A stretch of 64,000 nt of DNA from Ruminococcus sp. (GCA_017534835.1 JAFXVT010000011.1:124001-188000); one strand, 5' to 3'; shown: positions 16,051-24,779, counted from the first letter of the stretch. The notes: generated by a model from the sequence alone, not told the origin. Numbers and translations are program-made.

Positions 16051-16104
16051 ATGTGCTGCAGAAACATATTCTCAATGCTTTGCAGGCTTTTCGGCTGCTG
16101 CTAA
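16051..16104 (+). CDS. Cys-rich 17-residue micropeptide
   Basis: A tiny open frame encoding MCCRNIFSMLCRLFGCC, with five cysteines (2, 3, 11, 16, 17), two arginines and otherwise hydrophobic residues. It has a complete expression cassette: sigma-A promoter, an ACCGGAGG site 8 bases before the ATG, and a 10-bp terminator stem 6 bases after the stop. Nothing is encoded downstream on this strand, so it is not a leader peptide for another gene. A paired-Cys amphipathic peptide could bind metal, sit at the membrane or be a modified peptide; function unknown. The alternative is a small RNA whose frame is accidental. Confidence 0.6.
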   Translation: MCCRNIFSMLCRLFGCC

Positions 16105-16110
16105 AGCGAA

Positions 16111-16143
16111 GGGACAGTCCTGACGGACTGTCCCCTTTTTTTA
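16111..16143 (+). terminator. terminator of the micropeptide unit
   Basis: GGGACAGTCC and GGACTGTCCC form a 10-bp perfect stem with loop TGAC, followed by CTTTTTTT. Its T tract runs into the stop codon of the convergent permease gene; on the minus strand no T tract follows, so it mainly serves the plus strand. Confidence 0.9.
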
Positions 16144-17322
16144 TTGCTGAGCCTCTTTCCTGAGCGTAGGAAGCTTTATTGCCGCGCTCGTGTATCTGAT
16201 GCGATTCACTACGAGCGACATCATAAGGAGCGCAGCTGCAAATCCGGCTTCGATGAGAAGATAGACCGCAAGCTTGCTTCCGTCGAATACCTCCGCGCCG
16301 CTGAGCATCTCCACTACCTTGACATACCAGTAGGCAGGGAGGAATTTCGCTGCCGCAAGTACGCCGCTGCCGAGCATCGACTGAGGAATGAACACTCCAC
16401 AGAGGAAGCTCGAACCGAGACCGATAATCTGTGTGAGAAGGTTCACAACGTTGTCAGACGGGTCGAATGAGCAGATGAGCAGGCTTATCGCTGTGCAGAT
16501 GATCGTATAGATGAAGGTATTGAGCACCGCATACCACGCTATCCCGCTGAACATACCGCCGTTCTGCACTACAGATACCACCATCAGTGCAAGCCACAGA
16601 GCTCCGATGAATACGGCGCTTCCGGTAAAAAGCTGCACCGTATACGATGTCGGCTTTATGCATGAGCAGTTAGTGCGGAAGCGGAATTCCTTCTTGTTGA
16701 GCTTGAGAAGCACCGGACAGAGCGCGTTGATAATAACCGAAACAAGTATATATGAAAGATAACGGAAATGAGCAGCGGTCGACTCGCTGAAATTCTCACT
16801 GCCCTTGCTGCGTGCGATAGTTACCTCAGCCTGCTGAAGAACAGCGTCAGAAGCCATTTCGCAGGCATCTGTGAGCTCAGCGCCGCCTGCGGAATACGCT
16901 CTTACCGCGCTCACATAGGTGTCAAGGAGCTGCGAGACCATAACCGTCGCATAGGAATCGTGCATATGATATGTCGAGAAAAGTGCGGACGTATCGTCCG
17001 ACAGAAGCTTTTCACCATACCCCTCATTGATAGTAAGAACATAGTCTACAGACTGGAAATACAGAGCCTGCATTATCGTGTCCTTGTCATTTTCGAGCGT
17101 TTTGAGCTTGTGCTTTTTACCGATGAATCCGGCAAGAGCGCGGCTCGCATCAGTTCCGTCCTCATCGAATACCACTATTTTCAGCGAAGTATCCTTGAAT
17201 GTCTTTTCAGTTGAGGCAGACTTCGCCATAGGTATCGAGATAGCAATGAAAACTATTATATATATCATAGATGTGAAGATGTTCTTCTTCAGCACCTTCA
17301 TAAACAGCTTAAAGACTTGCAT
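16141..17322 (-). CDS. ABC-2 type transporter permease (second)
   Basis: A 393-residue permease of the ABC-2 class: an N-terminal helix (about 16-34), a long extracytoplasmic domain (about 35-185) and five or six C-terminal helices with GLGSSFLCGVFIPQSML, typical of the family. It overlaps the end of the upstream permease by 14 bases. With that protein and the ATPase at 18474-19424 it forms a heterodimeric exporter. The divergent two-component system suggests a role in export of, or resistance to, an envelope-active compound (inference). Confidence 0.88.
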   Translation of the reverse strand: MQVFKLFMKVLKKNIFTSMIYIIVFIAISIPMAKSASTEKTFKDTSLKIVVFDEDGTDASRALAGFIGKKHKLKTLENDKDTIMQALYFQSVDYVLTINEGYGEKLLSDDTSALFSTYHMHDSYATVMVSQLLDTYVSAVRAYSAGGAELTDACEMASDAVLQQAEVTIARSKGSENFSESTAAHFRYLSYILVSVIINALCPVLLKLNKKEFRFRTNCSCIKPTSYTVQLFTGSAVFIGALWLALMVVSVVQNGGMFSGIAWYAVLNTFIYTIICTAISLLICSFDPSDNVVNLLTQIIGLGSSFLCGVFIPQSMLGSGVLAAAKFLPAYWYVKVVEMLSGAEVFDGSKLAVYLLIEAGFAAALLMMSLVVNRIRYTSAAIKLPTLRKEAQQ

Positions 17323-18439
17323 GTTTTCTCCTCCTTATCATCAGAAGACCGAGCACATAGAATATGACGGATATTACCAGCATTGTAACGAGCTTTGTGA
17401 TGTAGACGTCATAGCTGCTGTAGAGATTGAGCGACGATATGCTGTCGGCAACGAGCGCAGCAGGATTGATGTTGTTGAACCACGGTGCCTTCTCTATCAT
17501 TATCATCTTCATATTGCCGAGCATAAGACCGCTGAGGAAGCACATCACCATCGAGACCGTCATACAGAGACCGACCTTTGCTCCCTGCTTCATCTTGCCT
17601 ATCGAGCCGACAAAAAATCCGAATGATACTCCGAGGATACCTCCGGCTATGGCTGCTGCATACACAAGCGGGAGACTGTCGCCGTAATCGACTCTAAGCA
17701 CGAATGCGATGAAAGAAACAGTGATTATCATACATACAGACTGCACTATCCACGTACCTGCGAGACTTGCGAGGACACTGACAGATTTCGGTGCTGCCGA
17801 GCAGCTCTTGCGAGCGCCGAGCTCCGAAAGATTCGCCTGCTGTGACATGGAAACGTGCAGACCTGTCATCGAACCGTGTACCGCGACCATAGCGATAAGA
17901 TTCTGGAAATACTGGATATAGAAGTCGGTGTTGCCCTTTGTCAGCGGCTTTTCCTCTGAGGTCTCCAGCTTTTCGGAGAGTGCAGCTATCACAGCCTGCG
18001 CCTTTGCCGGATCAGTTTTTACAGTGTCGGTAATTATTTTTTCGCGTATAGTGTACTCCTCTACAAAGAGCTTGAGCACTGACTGCTCTGCACCCTCGCC
18101 GGAAACTGTCAGCGAGAGCTTGTCGCCGGCGTAGATGATGCCCTTGACGTCGCCATTTTTAAGCTTTTTCAGTGCAGCCTCCTCCGAAAGATATTCGGGC
18201 TTCAGAAGCGGTTCATCGGAATCAGAGACACTTTCCACTACAGAGCGGAACACCTCATTTTCAGCCGTTACAACGATCGCAGTCGGTATTGCGTCAGTCG
18301 TGACCTCCTTTTCGTAGAGGTCGCCGAACGCTATCTTGAACAAAGTTCCGAGTATGATCGGGAACAGCATCAGCCAGAAGACGAGGTCCTTGACTCTGAG
18401 CGAGCTCTTTATCTCATACATTAAAATGTGAAGGAACAT
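17309..18439 (-). CDS. ABC-2 type transporter permease (first)
   Basis: A 376-residue paralogue of the following gene with the same plan: one N-terminal helix (FWLMLFPIILGTLFKIAFG), an extracytoplasmic domain of about 140 residues and about six C-terminal helices ending in a basic RRRKHASL. CFLSGLMLGNMK matches the ABC-2 motif region. Middle gene of the ATPase-permease-permease operon, 34 bases after the ATPase. Confidence 0.88.
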   Translation of the reverse strand: MFLHILMYEIKSSLRVKDLVFWLMLFPIILGTLFKIAFGDLYEKEVTTDAIPTAIVVTAENEVFRSVVESVSDSDEPLLKPEYLSEEAALKKLKNGDVKGIIYAGDKLSLTVSGEGAEQSVLKLFVEEYTIREKIITDTVKTDPAKAQAVIAALSEKLETSEEKPLTKGNTDFYIQYFQNLIAMVAVHGSMTGLHVSMSQQANLSELGARKSCSAAPKSVSVLASLAGTWIVQSVCMIITVSFIAFVLRVDYGDSLPLVYAAAIAGGILGVSFGFFVGSIGKMKQGAKVGLCMTVSMVMCFLSGLMLGNMKMIMIEKAPWFNNINPAALVADSISSLNLYSSYDVYITKLVTMLVISVIFYVLGLLMIRRRKHASL

Positions 18440-18473
18440 ATCTTTTTCTCCTTATCGCAAAATTGTCTTCGGC

Positions 18474-19424
18474 TCATTCTTCCTTGTCCCTCAGAGCCTT
18501 GCCGGTTATCTCGAGGAAGACCTCATTGAGCGTGGGGAGCTCAGTGTAGACTCTGCCGAATCCGAGCTCGCGCTTCTGTAAAACATCGAGCGCGCGAATG
18601 AGATTGTGCTTTCCGCCGGAGCACAGTATTATCAGGAGCTTTCCGTCGTACCTGACCTCATAAACGTGCGGAAGGGAACGCATCTCAGCGACAACGCCGT
18701 CTTCAAGTCCGAGAGCCTCTATCGTTATCGTCTCGGTATTTTTTATCATACGTTTGAGCTCGTCCTTAGTGCCCTCAGCGATCTTTCTGCCCTTGTCCAT
18801 TATCGCTATCCGGGTGCATATCTGCTCTACCTCTTCCATATAGTGCGAGGTGTAGATTATCGTTGCACCGTTCCTGTTGAGCTCCTGTATGCCTTCGAGG
18901 ATACGGTTGCGGCTCTGAGGGTCAACGGCAACTGTCGGCTCGTCGAGGATTATCAGCTTTGGCTTGTGAGCGATACCGCAGGCGATATTGAGCCTTCGTA
19001 GCAGACCGCCCGATAGCTTTTTGGGATAGAATTTCACGAAATCCTCAAGTCCGACGAACTTTATCGCATCGTCAACGCACTTTCTGCGCTCGTCCTTGTC
19101 TTTGATGTAGAGTCCGCAGAAATAGTCGATATTCTCGCGAACTGTGAGCTCGTCGCTGACAACGACATTCTGCATTATGATACCGATGTCCTTCTTTATG
19201 TCATAGCTCACCGGAGTCATCTTTTTGCCGAATATCTCAATGTTTCCCTTGTCGAACGAGAGAAGCGAGAGAAGGCAGTTTATCGTGGTAGTCTTGCCGG
19301 AACCGTTAGGTCCGAGCAGACCGAATATCTCGCCTTCCTTTATCTCAAGGCTGAAATGGTCGAGCGCCACGAGCTCGCCGTATCTCTTCACAAGATTTTC
19401 TATTTTTACTACTGTATTTTCCAT
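18474..19424 (-). CDS. ABC transporter ATP-binding protein
   Basis: A 316-residue ATPase of the drug/antibiotic-exporter (CcmA/NatA-like) type. Walker A GPNGSGKTTT, Q-loop near IMQN, signature LSGGLLRRLN, Walker B LIILDEPTVAVDP and the H-loop YTSHYMEE are all intact. A C-terminal extension of about 80 residues (DUF4162-like) is normal. The start MENTVVKIENLVKRYG is set by AGGAGG 7 bases upstream. Confidence 0.95.
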   Translation of the reverse strand: MENTVVKIENLVKRYGELVALDHFSLEIKEGEIFGLLGPNGSGKTTTINCLLSLLSFDKGNIEIFGKKMTPVSYDIKKDIGIIMQNVVVSDELTVRENIDYFCGLYIKDKDERRKCVDDAIKFVGLEDFVKFYPKKLSGGLLRRLNIACGIAHKPKLIILDEPTVAVDPQSRNRILEGIQELNRNGATIIYTSHYMEEVEQICTRIAIMDKGRKIAEGTKDELKRMIKNTETITIEALGLEDGVVAEMRSLPHVYEVRYDGKLLIILCSGGKHNLIRALDVLQKRELGFGRVYTELPTLNEVFLEITGKALRDKEE

Positions 19425-19466
19425 AATGTGACCTCCTGTCGGGCGTTTTTGTTTCTCACTGTAATC

Positions 19467-19495
19467 ATTATAGCTCATATGCGCATTGATTTGAA
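19467..19495 (-). promoter_or_regulatory. promoter of the ABC exporter operon
   Basis: TTCAAA (19495-19490), 17-base spacer, TATAAT (19472-19467) on the minus strand. The weak -35 box suggests an activator. Confidence 0.65.
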
Positions 19496-19530
19496 GTGTC
19501 TCGTGTCAGAAAATGAATATTACATTTGTC

Positions 19531-19545
19531 ATATCGGCGCGATAT
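19531..19545. promoter_or_regulatory. operator-like palindrome between the exporter and two-component genes
   Basis: A perfect inverted repeat ATATCG-GCG-CGATAT, centred about 45 bases upstream of the exporter -35 box. Position fits a binding site for the response regulator at 20820, but this is inference. Confidence 0.4.
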
Positions 19546-19550
19546 CCGCT

Positions 19551-19614
19551 CAGCCTGTTTCGCGGCATAGCTGACCGCACCGGAAGTTTTCGCCGCGTAC
19601 ACTTGCTATTTTCA
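19551..19614 (+). repeat. 64-bp direct repeat, copy 1 (decayed promoter)
   Basis: Identical over 64 bases to 19645-19708, with imperfect similarity continuing about 20 bases. It includes TTGCTA (19603-19608), but 17 bases on the -10 box reads TATTAG. Inside each copy CGCGGC and GCCGCG form an inverted pair. Together the two copies fill most of the 325-base gap 19425-19749. Confidence 0.92.
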
Positions 19615-19644
19615 ATTATTTATGATATTAGCGGCGTGTCGCCG

Positions 19645-19708
19645 CAGCCTGTTTCGCGGCATAGCTGACCGCACCGGAAGTTTTCGCCGCGTACACTTGC
19701 TATTTTCA
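19645..19708 (+). repeat. 64-bp direct repeat, copy 2 (carries the active -35 box)
   Basis: Second copy, offset 94 bases from the first. Its TTGCTA continues into a TATCAT -10 box outside the exact repeat, giving the likely promoter of the two-component genes. Confidence 0.92.
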
Positions 19709-19725
19709 TCCATTTATGGTATCAT
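19697..19725 (+). promoter_or_regulatory. promoter of the two-component system
   Basis: TTGCTA (19697-19702), 17-base spacer, TATCAT (19720-19725). Transcription would start near 19732, which supports translation from the ATG at 19750 rather than 19732. Confidence 0.6.
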
Positions 19726-19749
19726 ATACTTATGAAAGGAGCTGAACGT

Positions 19750-20823
19750 ATGGGAGCAATTCTTGACAAGCTCGCTCTGATATTCATCTGTATCATTTGC
19801 TTTTCGTTTTCGGACAGCCAGATATTATCCGTTTCCGGTGTGCTCCTGCTCATCATCATCAGCTCAGCATTTGAGATAATGAAGGGGCACCGCGGTACGT
19901 GGCTGCTCGCGTCTCTTTACTCCTGCGGCTGCATTTTTTTGCCGGAGCTGATATGCGGAGCACCACTCATACTCTATGACTGCCTCCGCATAAATAAAAT
20001 ATGGGCGGCTCTCCCGCTTCTGACAGTGCTCCCGAGCATCGGACAATTCTCACAGCTGCAAATAGTGATACTGCTTACAGGAATATTTGTCTCAGCCGTC
20101 TTTTATTATCGTATATCCAAGCTTGAACAGCAGGTCAGCTCGCTTCGCTCTATGCGCGACGAGGTAACTGAAAAGAACCTCGAGCTCGACGACAGAAATC
20201 GTCAGCTGTCTGACGCGCAGGACAATGAAGTGCGTATCGCAACTCTCCGCGAGAGAAACCGTATCGCCCGTGAGATACACGACAACGTAGGACATATGCT
20301 CACGCGCTCGCTCCTCCAGTCGGGAGCGTTGATAGTAATAAACAAGGACGAAAAAATGAAGGAGCCGCTCGAGGACCTGCGCTCCACGCTCGACAGCGCG
20401 ATGACGAGCATTCGCCAGAGCGTACACGACCTGCACGATGACTCGCTCGACCTGAAAAAGATAATCGAGGACTGCGCTTCAGGAGCTGAAAACAGGTTCA
20501 AAGTCAATGTTGACTTCGATATGGGAAGCGATGCTCCGGCGAAGATAAAGCTCTGCATTGCCGGTATCATCAAGGAAGGCGTGAACAACGCCGTCAAGCA
20601 CTCGAACGGTGACAGGCTCGACATTTCAGTCCGCGAGCACCCGGCTTTCTATCAGCTGCTCATCACCGATAACGGCAGCTCCGCTGAAATACGCGAAACA
20701 GGTATCGGACTGAAAAATATGAGGGACAGAGCAGAAAGCGCAGGAGGCTTCATCAGCTTCACTCCGTCACAGGACGGCTTCCGCGTGTTCGCGTCTATCC
20801 CGAAAAATAAGGAGAACATATGA
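19750..20823 (+). CDS. sensor histidine kinase (NarX/LiaS-like)
   Basis: A 357-residue kinase. The first 120 residues are four or five membrane helices with almost no extracytoplasmic loops, so the stimulus is probably sensed at the membrane. A coiled coil (about 122-165) leads to the HisKA_3 box RIAREIHDNVGHMLTRS (His near 177) and an HATPase domain with EGVNNAVKHSNG and DNGSSAEIRETGIGLKNM. The start MGAILDKLAL is preferred because AAAGGAG lies 8 bases before it and overlaps the other ATG. It overlaps its response regulator by 4 bases (ATGA). Confidence 0.92.
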   Translation: MGAILDKLALIFICIICFSFSDSQILSVSGVLLLIIISSAFEIMKGHRGTWLLASLYSCGCIFLPELICGAPLILYDCLRINKIWAALPLLTVLPSIGQFSQLQIVILLTGIFVSAVFYYRISKLEQQVSSLRSMRDEVTEKNLELDDRNRQLSDAQDNEVRIATLRERNRIAREIHDNVGHMLTRSLLQSGALIVINKDEKMKEPLEDLRSTLDSAMTSIRQSVHDLHDDSLDLKKIIEDCASGAENRFKVNVDFDMGSDAPAKIKLCIAGIIKEGVNNAVKHSNGDRLDISVREHPAFYQLLITDNGSSAEIRETGIGLKNMRDRAESAGGFISFTPSQDGFRVFASIPKNKENI

Positions 20824-21446
20824 ATATCGCAGTAATCGACGACGACAAGCTCGTAGCTATATCGCTGAAAACTATACTTGAGAGCACCGGTAATATCACC
20901 GTCGCGGCAATGGGAAGCAGCGGCGACGAGGCTATTTCTATCTACCGCGAGATACGCCCCGATGTGATACTTATGGATATAAGAATGGAGGGTAAGACCG
21001 GTATCGAAGCAGGCGCCGAGATACTCGCAGAAGACCCGTCTGCGCGCATTCTCTACCTCACAACGTTCTCGGACGACGAATACATAGTAAAGGCGCTGAA
21101 TATGGGCGCAAAGGGATATATCCTCAAGCAGGACTTCGACGGTATCGCTCCGGCGCTTGAAGCCGTGATGAACGGTCAGACCGTTTTCGGCGAGCGTATC
21201 ATCACAAAGCTTCCTGAGCTGATGAAGCCGAAGAGCGACTACGACTTTGCTGCTCACGGCATAAGCGACAAGGAGCGCGAGATAATGGAGCTCGTCGCTG
21301 AGGGACTGAGCAACAAGGAGATAGCTGCAAAGCTCTTCCTCGGTGACGGTACTGTCCGCAACTACATAAGCACTCTTCTCGAAAAGCTCTGCCTGCGCGA
21401 CCGTACACAGCTCGCGGTATACTATTACACAGAGGTGCGTAAATAA
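20820..21446 (+). CDS. response regulator, NarL/LuxR family
   Basis: A 208-residue regulator. The receiver domain has the acidic pair DDD near residue 7, the phosphorylation site VILMDIRMEGKTG (Asp near 53) and YILKQ (Lys near 104). The C-terminal LuxR-type HTH reads LVAEGLSNKEIAAKLFLGDG. Its partner is the kinase just upstream; the divergent ABC exporter is the probable target. Confidence 0.94.
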   Translation: MNIAVIDDDKLVAISLKTILESTGNITVAAMGSSGDEAISIYREIRPDVILMDIRMEGKTGIEAGAEILAEDPSARILYLTTFSDDEYIVKALNMGAKGYILKQDFDGIAPALEAVMNGQTVFGERIITKLPELMKPKSDYDFAAHGISDKEREIMELVAEGLSNKEIAAKLFLGDGTVRNYISTLLEKLCLRDRTQLAVYYYTEVRK

Positions 21447-21448
21447 GA

Positions 21449-21486
21449 GAAAAGCCACAGTGCAGATGCACTGTGGCTTTGTTTTA
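21449..21486 (+). terminator. bidirectional terminator after the response regulator
   Basis: AAAGCCACAGTGCA and TGCACTGTGGCTTT pair fully around a two-base centre, followed by GTTTT on + and by CTTTTCTCTT on -. It serves both convergent transcripts. Confidence 0.88.
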
Positions 21487-21491
21487 TCGGT

Positions 21492-23873
21492 TTACCAGTT
21501 CCATTCCTGGAAGGTATTCTTTGCGGCTGACTTCATAGTCAGTCCTTTTTTCTTGCAGTATTCGTTTATTGCCGCAACTGCGATGAGTACAACTCCTACG
21601 ATGAAGAGGTATATCCACCAGCCCATTGTGGCGAAATACTTTCTTGTCGAGTAAACCGTGATAACTACGAGAGCTATCGAGGATACCGCGAACCATGTCT
21701 TGTTCTTGGTGTAGAATGCGATGAGGAGTATCGCCGCTGTTGTGCCGAGGACGAATATCGTATTCGCAGCGTTGTGGTATACCATTGCGTCGATGATAAG
21801 TCCGATGAATGCGATAACGAAGAGTATCGTCGATGTCACCTTGGAAGCGATCTTATGCTGCTTCCAGATGAATCTGTACGCAAGACCGAGAAGTGCTATT
21901 ATTCCGAGAGTTATCTTGCTGTTGATAACAGAGGAATCCGTCTGGAGGAAGGGTCTTGTGATGCAGGCAAATGCAGCGATGAATGCTGAGATCGAAAGGA
22001 GAACTGCTGCGACTTCCTTGTTGGTGTTTCTCTTGATGAAGGCGGCAATGAATATCGCAAGAGCCATAAATCTGAGGAACCACGCAAGTCTGTCAAATAC
22101 AGGGAATCCCATTACGCACATCCACGAGCTGAAGAGCACGACATCGGTAAGAGTCCTGTCCTTCTTCTTGGTGACGAGCGATTCCGGGAAGAGCAGTCTC
22201 GAAACGATGAGCAGCACCACAAAGAGAGCGAACATCGAATACATCGGGATCTCCTCGCTCTCGAAGAAGTGGTCGAGAATGCGGTAGGTAAGAAGTATAA
22301 CGCTGATTATCGGACCGGCTGCGGTGATATTGCAGCTCATCAGGTTCGATATTACGAAATGGGCGATGCATATCGCTATAGTTACCACGAAAAGGTCGCT
22401 GTAGCCGGTGCAGCAGAGAAGAACTGCCGCTGCTGTCACCATATTCGAGTAGAGCAGAGTCTCAGTCTTCAGCGGATGATGTGCGTGGAATTTGAACGAA
22501 AGCTGAGGCAGATACATCATAATGAGCGCAACTGCGATGTAGATGATGACGAGAGCTCCGAATGTGAGCGCAAGTATCTCATTGTACTGCTTCCTGCCGT
22601 TGAGCTCGAAGAGTCTGTTGTTGAGGTAGAGTGCTGTGAAGAACGGGAGTATCGGCGCAGCAAGTCCGGCTGCTATCTGTATGCCCTTGCTCTTGTGGAG
22701 CGAATAGGCTGCGATGATGCAGGATACCACAGCAGGAACGATGAGATTCATGAAGAAGTATTTCTCATTGTCAGCTGCAAGTGAAAGGATCGCACCGAAT
22801 ATCGCGAATATGAGTGCTATGACCTTAGGCGCCGCAAAGCTCTTGGGTGCGAAGAGGTTGATGATGTAGATGATGAGCGAGATGAATGCGAAGAAGAGCA
22901 TCACGAAGTCTGTGCCGTATCTCTCTCTGAGACCGAAAACAGCAACGAATCCGGTGTATACAGCGAGGACGTTGAGAATGATGAACAGCCAGTTCTGCTT
23001 CTTGATGATACCGTAGAGGAAGCACTGGATAATGATGGTTCCGAGGATGAAGAACGTGAACGGAGTTGCATCGAATGTGGTCCAGAGCACATAGCTGAAT
23101 GCGAGGACTGCGAAGAGCACAGCTGTGATGTCGCCGATTATAACTGCCGGGAGCTCGAGCTTCGTGCCCTTCTGAGGCTTGAGGATATGTACGGCAGCAG
23201 TTATGATGAACTGCGCCATAATGATGACAGGAGCGAACTGCTCGAAGCTGTCGGTTATCTGCGCTGCAAGGAATGTGATGCAGACAGAAATGAATGAGAA
23301 TCCGATGTAGGTGAATGCTATCTTCTTATAGAGAAGGTAGGCGATGAACGAAGCGAATGCAACGATGAAAGCGCCTGTCGCGTAGAGCAGACCTGCTCCG
23401 TCGCCGTGTATGCTGTACCACTCACCGAACATCTCATATCCTCCGGCAGTTATGAGTGATACAACTCCGAGCAGAACGCCCATTATGTAGAACGCACCTG
23501 ACGTCAGGTCAAGCTTGGCAAGAACCTTCGTGAGCAGTGAAAGAAACAGTGAAACGAAAGCCGCACCGAGCAGGATAAGAACCTTTCCGTAGCCTGCGAG
23601 CTTCACCCAGTTCGCCGCCACGAACGTTACCGCTGACAGCATTATGAACGATGTACCGATTATGAGCAGCACCTTCGAGAAATTGAACCTGCTCCAGATC
23701 GGCGGTGAAACGCGCTGCACCGGTCTGCCGTCAGTTCCGTACAGAGGCGGTAAACCGGCGTCCTTCTTATTAGTATCGGTCACAACAAGGAAGATCATGA
23801 TACCGATTATAACAAGCGGTATCAGCATTTTGAAAAACATTGCGATAAGTGCATAAGTAATATCTGCTCCCAT
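21492..23873 (-). CDS. large polytopic membrane protein, DUF2157-like N-terminus
   Basis: A 793-residue protein made almost wholly of membrane helices, about 24-26. An N-terminal helix precedes a short soluble linker (about 32-65), then IGTSFIMLSAVTFVAANW, the pattern seen at the start of DUF2157 proteins. No catalytic motif is visible in the loops. Function unknown; such proteins are common in gut Clostridia. It is a single gene between a terminator and a short spacer (23874-23975) that holds no other gene. Confidence 0.6.
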   Translation of the reverse strand: MGADITYALIAMFFKMLIPLVIIGIMIFLVVTDTNKKDAGLPPLYGTDGRPVQRVSPPIWSRFNFSKVLLIIGTSFIMLSAVTFVAANWVKLAGYGKVLILLGAAFVSLFLSLLTKVLAKLDLTSGAFYIMGVLLGVVSLITAGGYEMFGEWYSIHGDGAGLLYATGAFIVAFASFIAYLLYKKIAFTYIGFSFISVCITFLAAQITDSFEQFAPVIIMAQFIITAAVHILKPQKGTKLELPAVIIGDITAVLFAVLAFSYVLWTTFDATPFTFFILGTIIIQCFLYGIIKKQNWLFIILNVLAVYTGFVAVFGLRERYGTDFVMLFFAFISLIIYIINLFAPKSFAAPKVIALIFAIFGAILSLAADNEKYFFMNLIVPAVVSCIIAAYSLHKSKGIQIAAGLAAPILPFFTALYLNNRLFELNGRKQYNEILALTFGALVIIYIAVALIMMYLPQLSFKFHAHHPLKTETLLYSNMVTAAAVLLCCTGYSDLFVVTIAICIAHFVISNLMSCNITAAGPIISVILLTYRILDHFFESEEIPMYSMFALFVVLLIVSRLLFPESLVTKKKDRTLTDVVLFSSWMCVMGFPVFDRLAWFLRFMALAIFIAAFIKRNTNKEVAAVLLSISAFIAAFACITRPFLQTDSSVINSKITLGIIALLGLAYRFIWKQHKIASKVTSTILFVIAFIGLIIDAMVYHNAANTIFVLGTTAAILLIAFYTKNKTWFAVSSIALVVITVYSTRKYFATMGWWIYLFIVGVVLIAVAAINEYCKKKGLTMKSAAKNTFQEWNW

Positions 23874-23975
23874 AGTACAACCGTCCTTTCTGTTTGGTTT
23901 CTGTCTATATCATATCACACAGAGACGTGCGATGGAAGATGTCACCGGTCACTTCGTCGGTGACAAATGTAATAC

Positions 23976-24779
23976 TCACCAGAACTTCAGCACCTTCTCG
24001 ACTGCTTCCGCATAAGCAGCGAGCTGCTCTCGGCGGAAGGAATAAGTACACCCGCTCCCGGCAGGCTTTACCGGCAGCCTGAGACTGAAGCAGTCCATAT
24101 CGAGCTCATCATAGCGCCACGATTCGTCCTCTCCTGCCTCGTGATGTATGACTCTGTCGGGATAGACATAGGAGGGGATATTCTTTACATCAGCCGGGAC
24201 AAAGTACCATTTTGTGGTGAGCGAGCGGATAAGTCCTATAAGCTTTCCGCCCTCCTCGTCGTCCCAGAAATTGTTTTCGATGGTCAGGTCAGCGCCCTCG
24301 CTGACACCGGAAAGTGTTATATCGAGCACAGCGGCAATATCTGCGGAAATATTCATACTGCGGAGATATTCTGCCGCCTGCAGCGCTCCGTTGAAATCGG
24401 CATTGCGTCCGCCGGTGAACGCTATCAGCACATTGTCCGGAAGCTCAGAATCGAGCATAACACTCAGCAGAGCCGCATTTACAGCAGCCGCATCAGCTGT
24501 TCCCGTGAAAACGCCGTCCTCCTCTTCGAGGAAGCAGCGTCCTGCGCCGTCCGAAGTATCTATATGCGATGAGACGAGCAGCACCGGTCCTTTTATCTTG
24601 TCAAGCGGCTTTGCTGAATACAGGTGAAAAAGTCCCTGCGGATTTACACGTCTGTATTTGCTGTTCCACAAAAGCTCCTGTATCGCACTGAGCCTGTCGC
24701 AGACAGTGAAGCGTCTGCCGTTGTCGCGTGCAGGAGGTACAAGCTTTGTGAGTATATCGAATATCCTGTCGTTTTTCAT
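23976..24779 (-). CDS. degenerate M20/M28-type peptidase-like protein
   Basis: A 267-residue soluble protein with the outline of a zinc aminopeptidase: SSHIDTSDGAG (HxD), TGTADAAAVNAALL (bridging-Asp position), AFTGGRNADFNGA and AAVLDITLSG. The third segment normally reads FT-x-(D/E)-E-E-x-G; both acidic residues are gone. The last metal histidine, expected after CFSLRLPV, is also not evident. It is therefore probably not a working metallopeptidase of the usual kind. The start at 24779 follows AAAGGA; ATGs further upstream fall in or before the promoter. Confidence 0.6.
   Translation of the reverse strand: MKNDRIFDILTKLVPPARDNGRRFTVCDRLSAIQELLWNSKYRRVNPQGLFHLYSAKPLDKIKGPVLLVSSHIDTSDGAGRCFLEEEDGVFTGTADAAAVNAALLSVMLDSELPDNVLIAFTGGRNADFNGALQAAEYLRSMNISADIAAVLDITLSGVSEGADLTIENNFWDDEEGGKLIGLIRSLTTKWYFVPADVKNIPSYVYPDRVIHHEAGEDESWRYDELDMDCFSLRLPVKPAGSGCTYSFRREQLAAYAEAVEKVLKFW

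Noticed and set aside
19551-19708. Remnant of a transposable element
   Set aside because: The repeated unit has no terminal inverted repeats, transposase fragment or target duplication; a tandem promoter duplication fits better.
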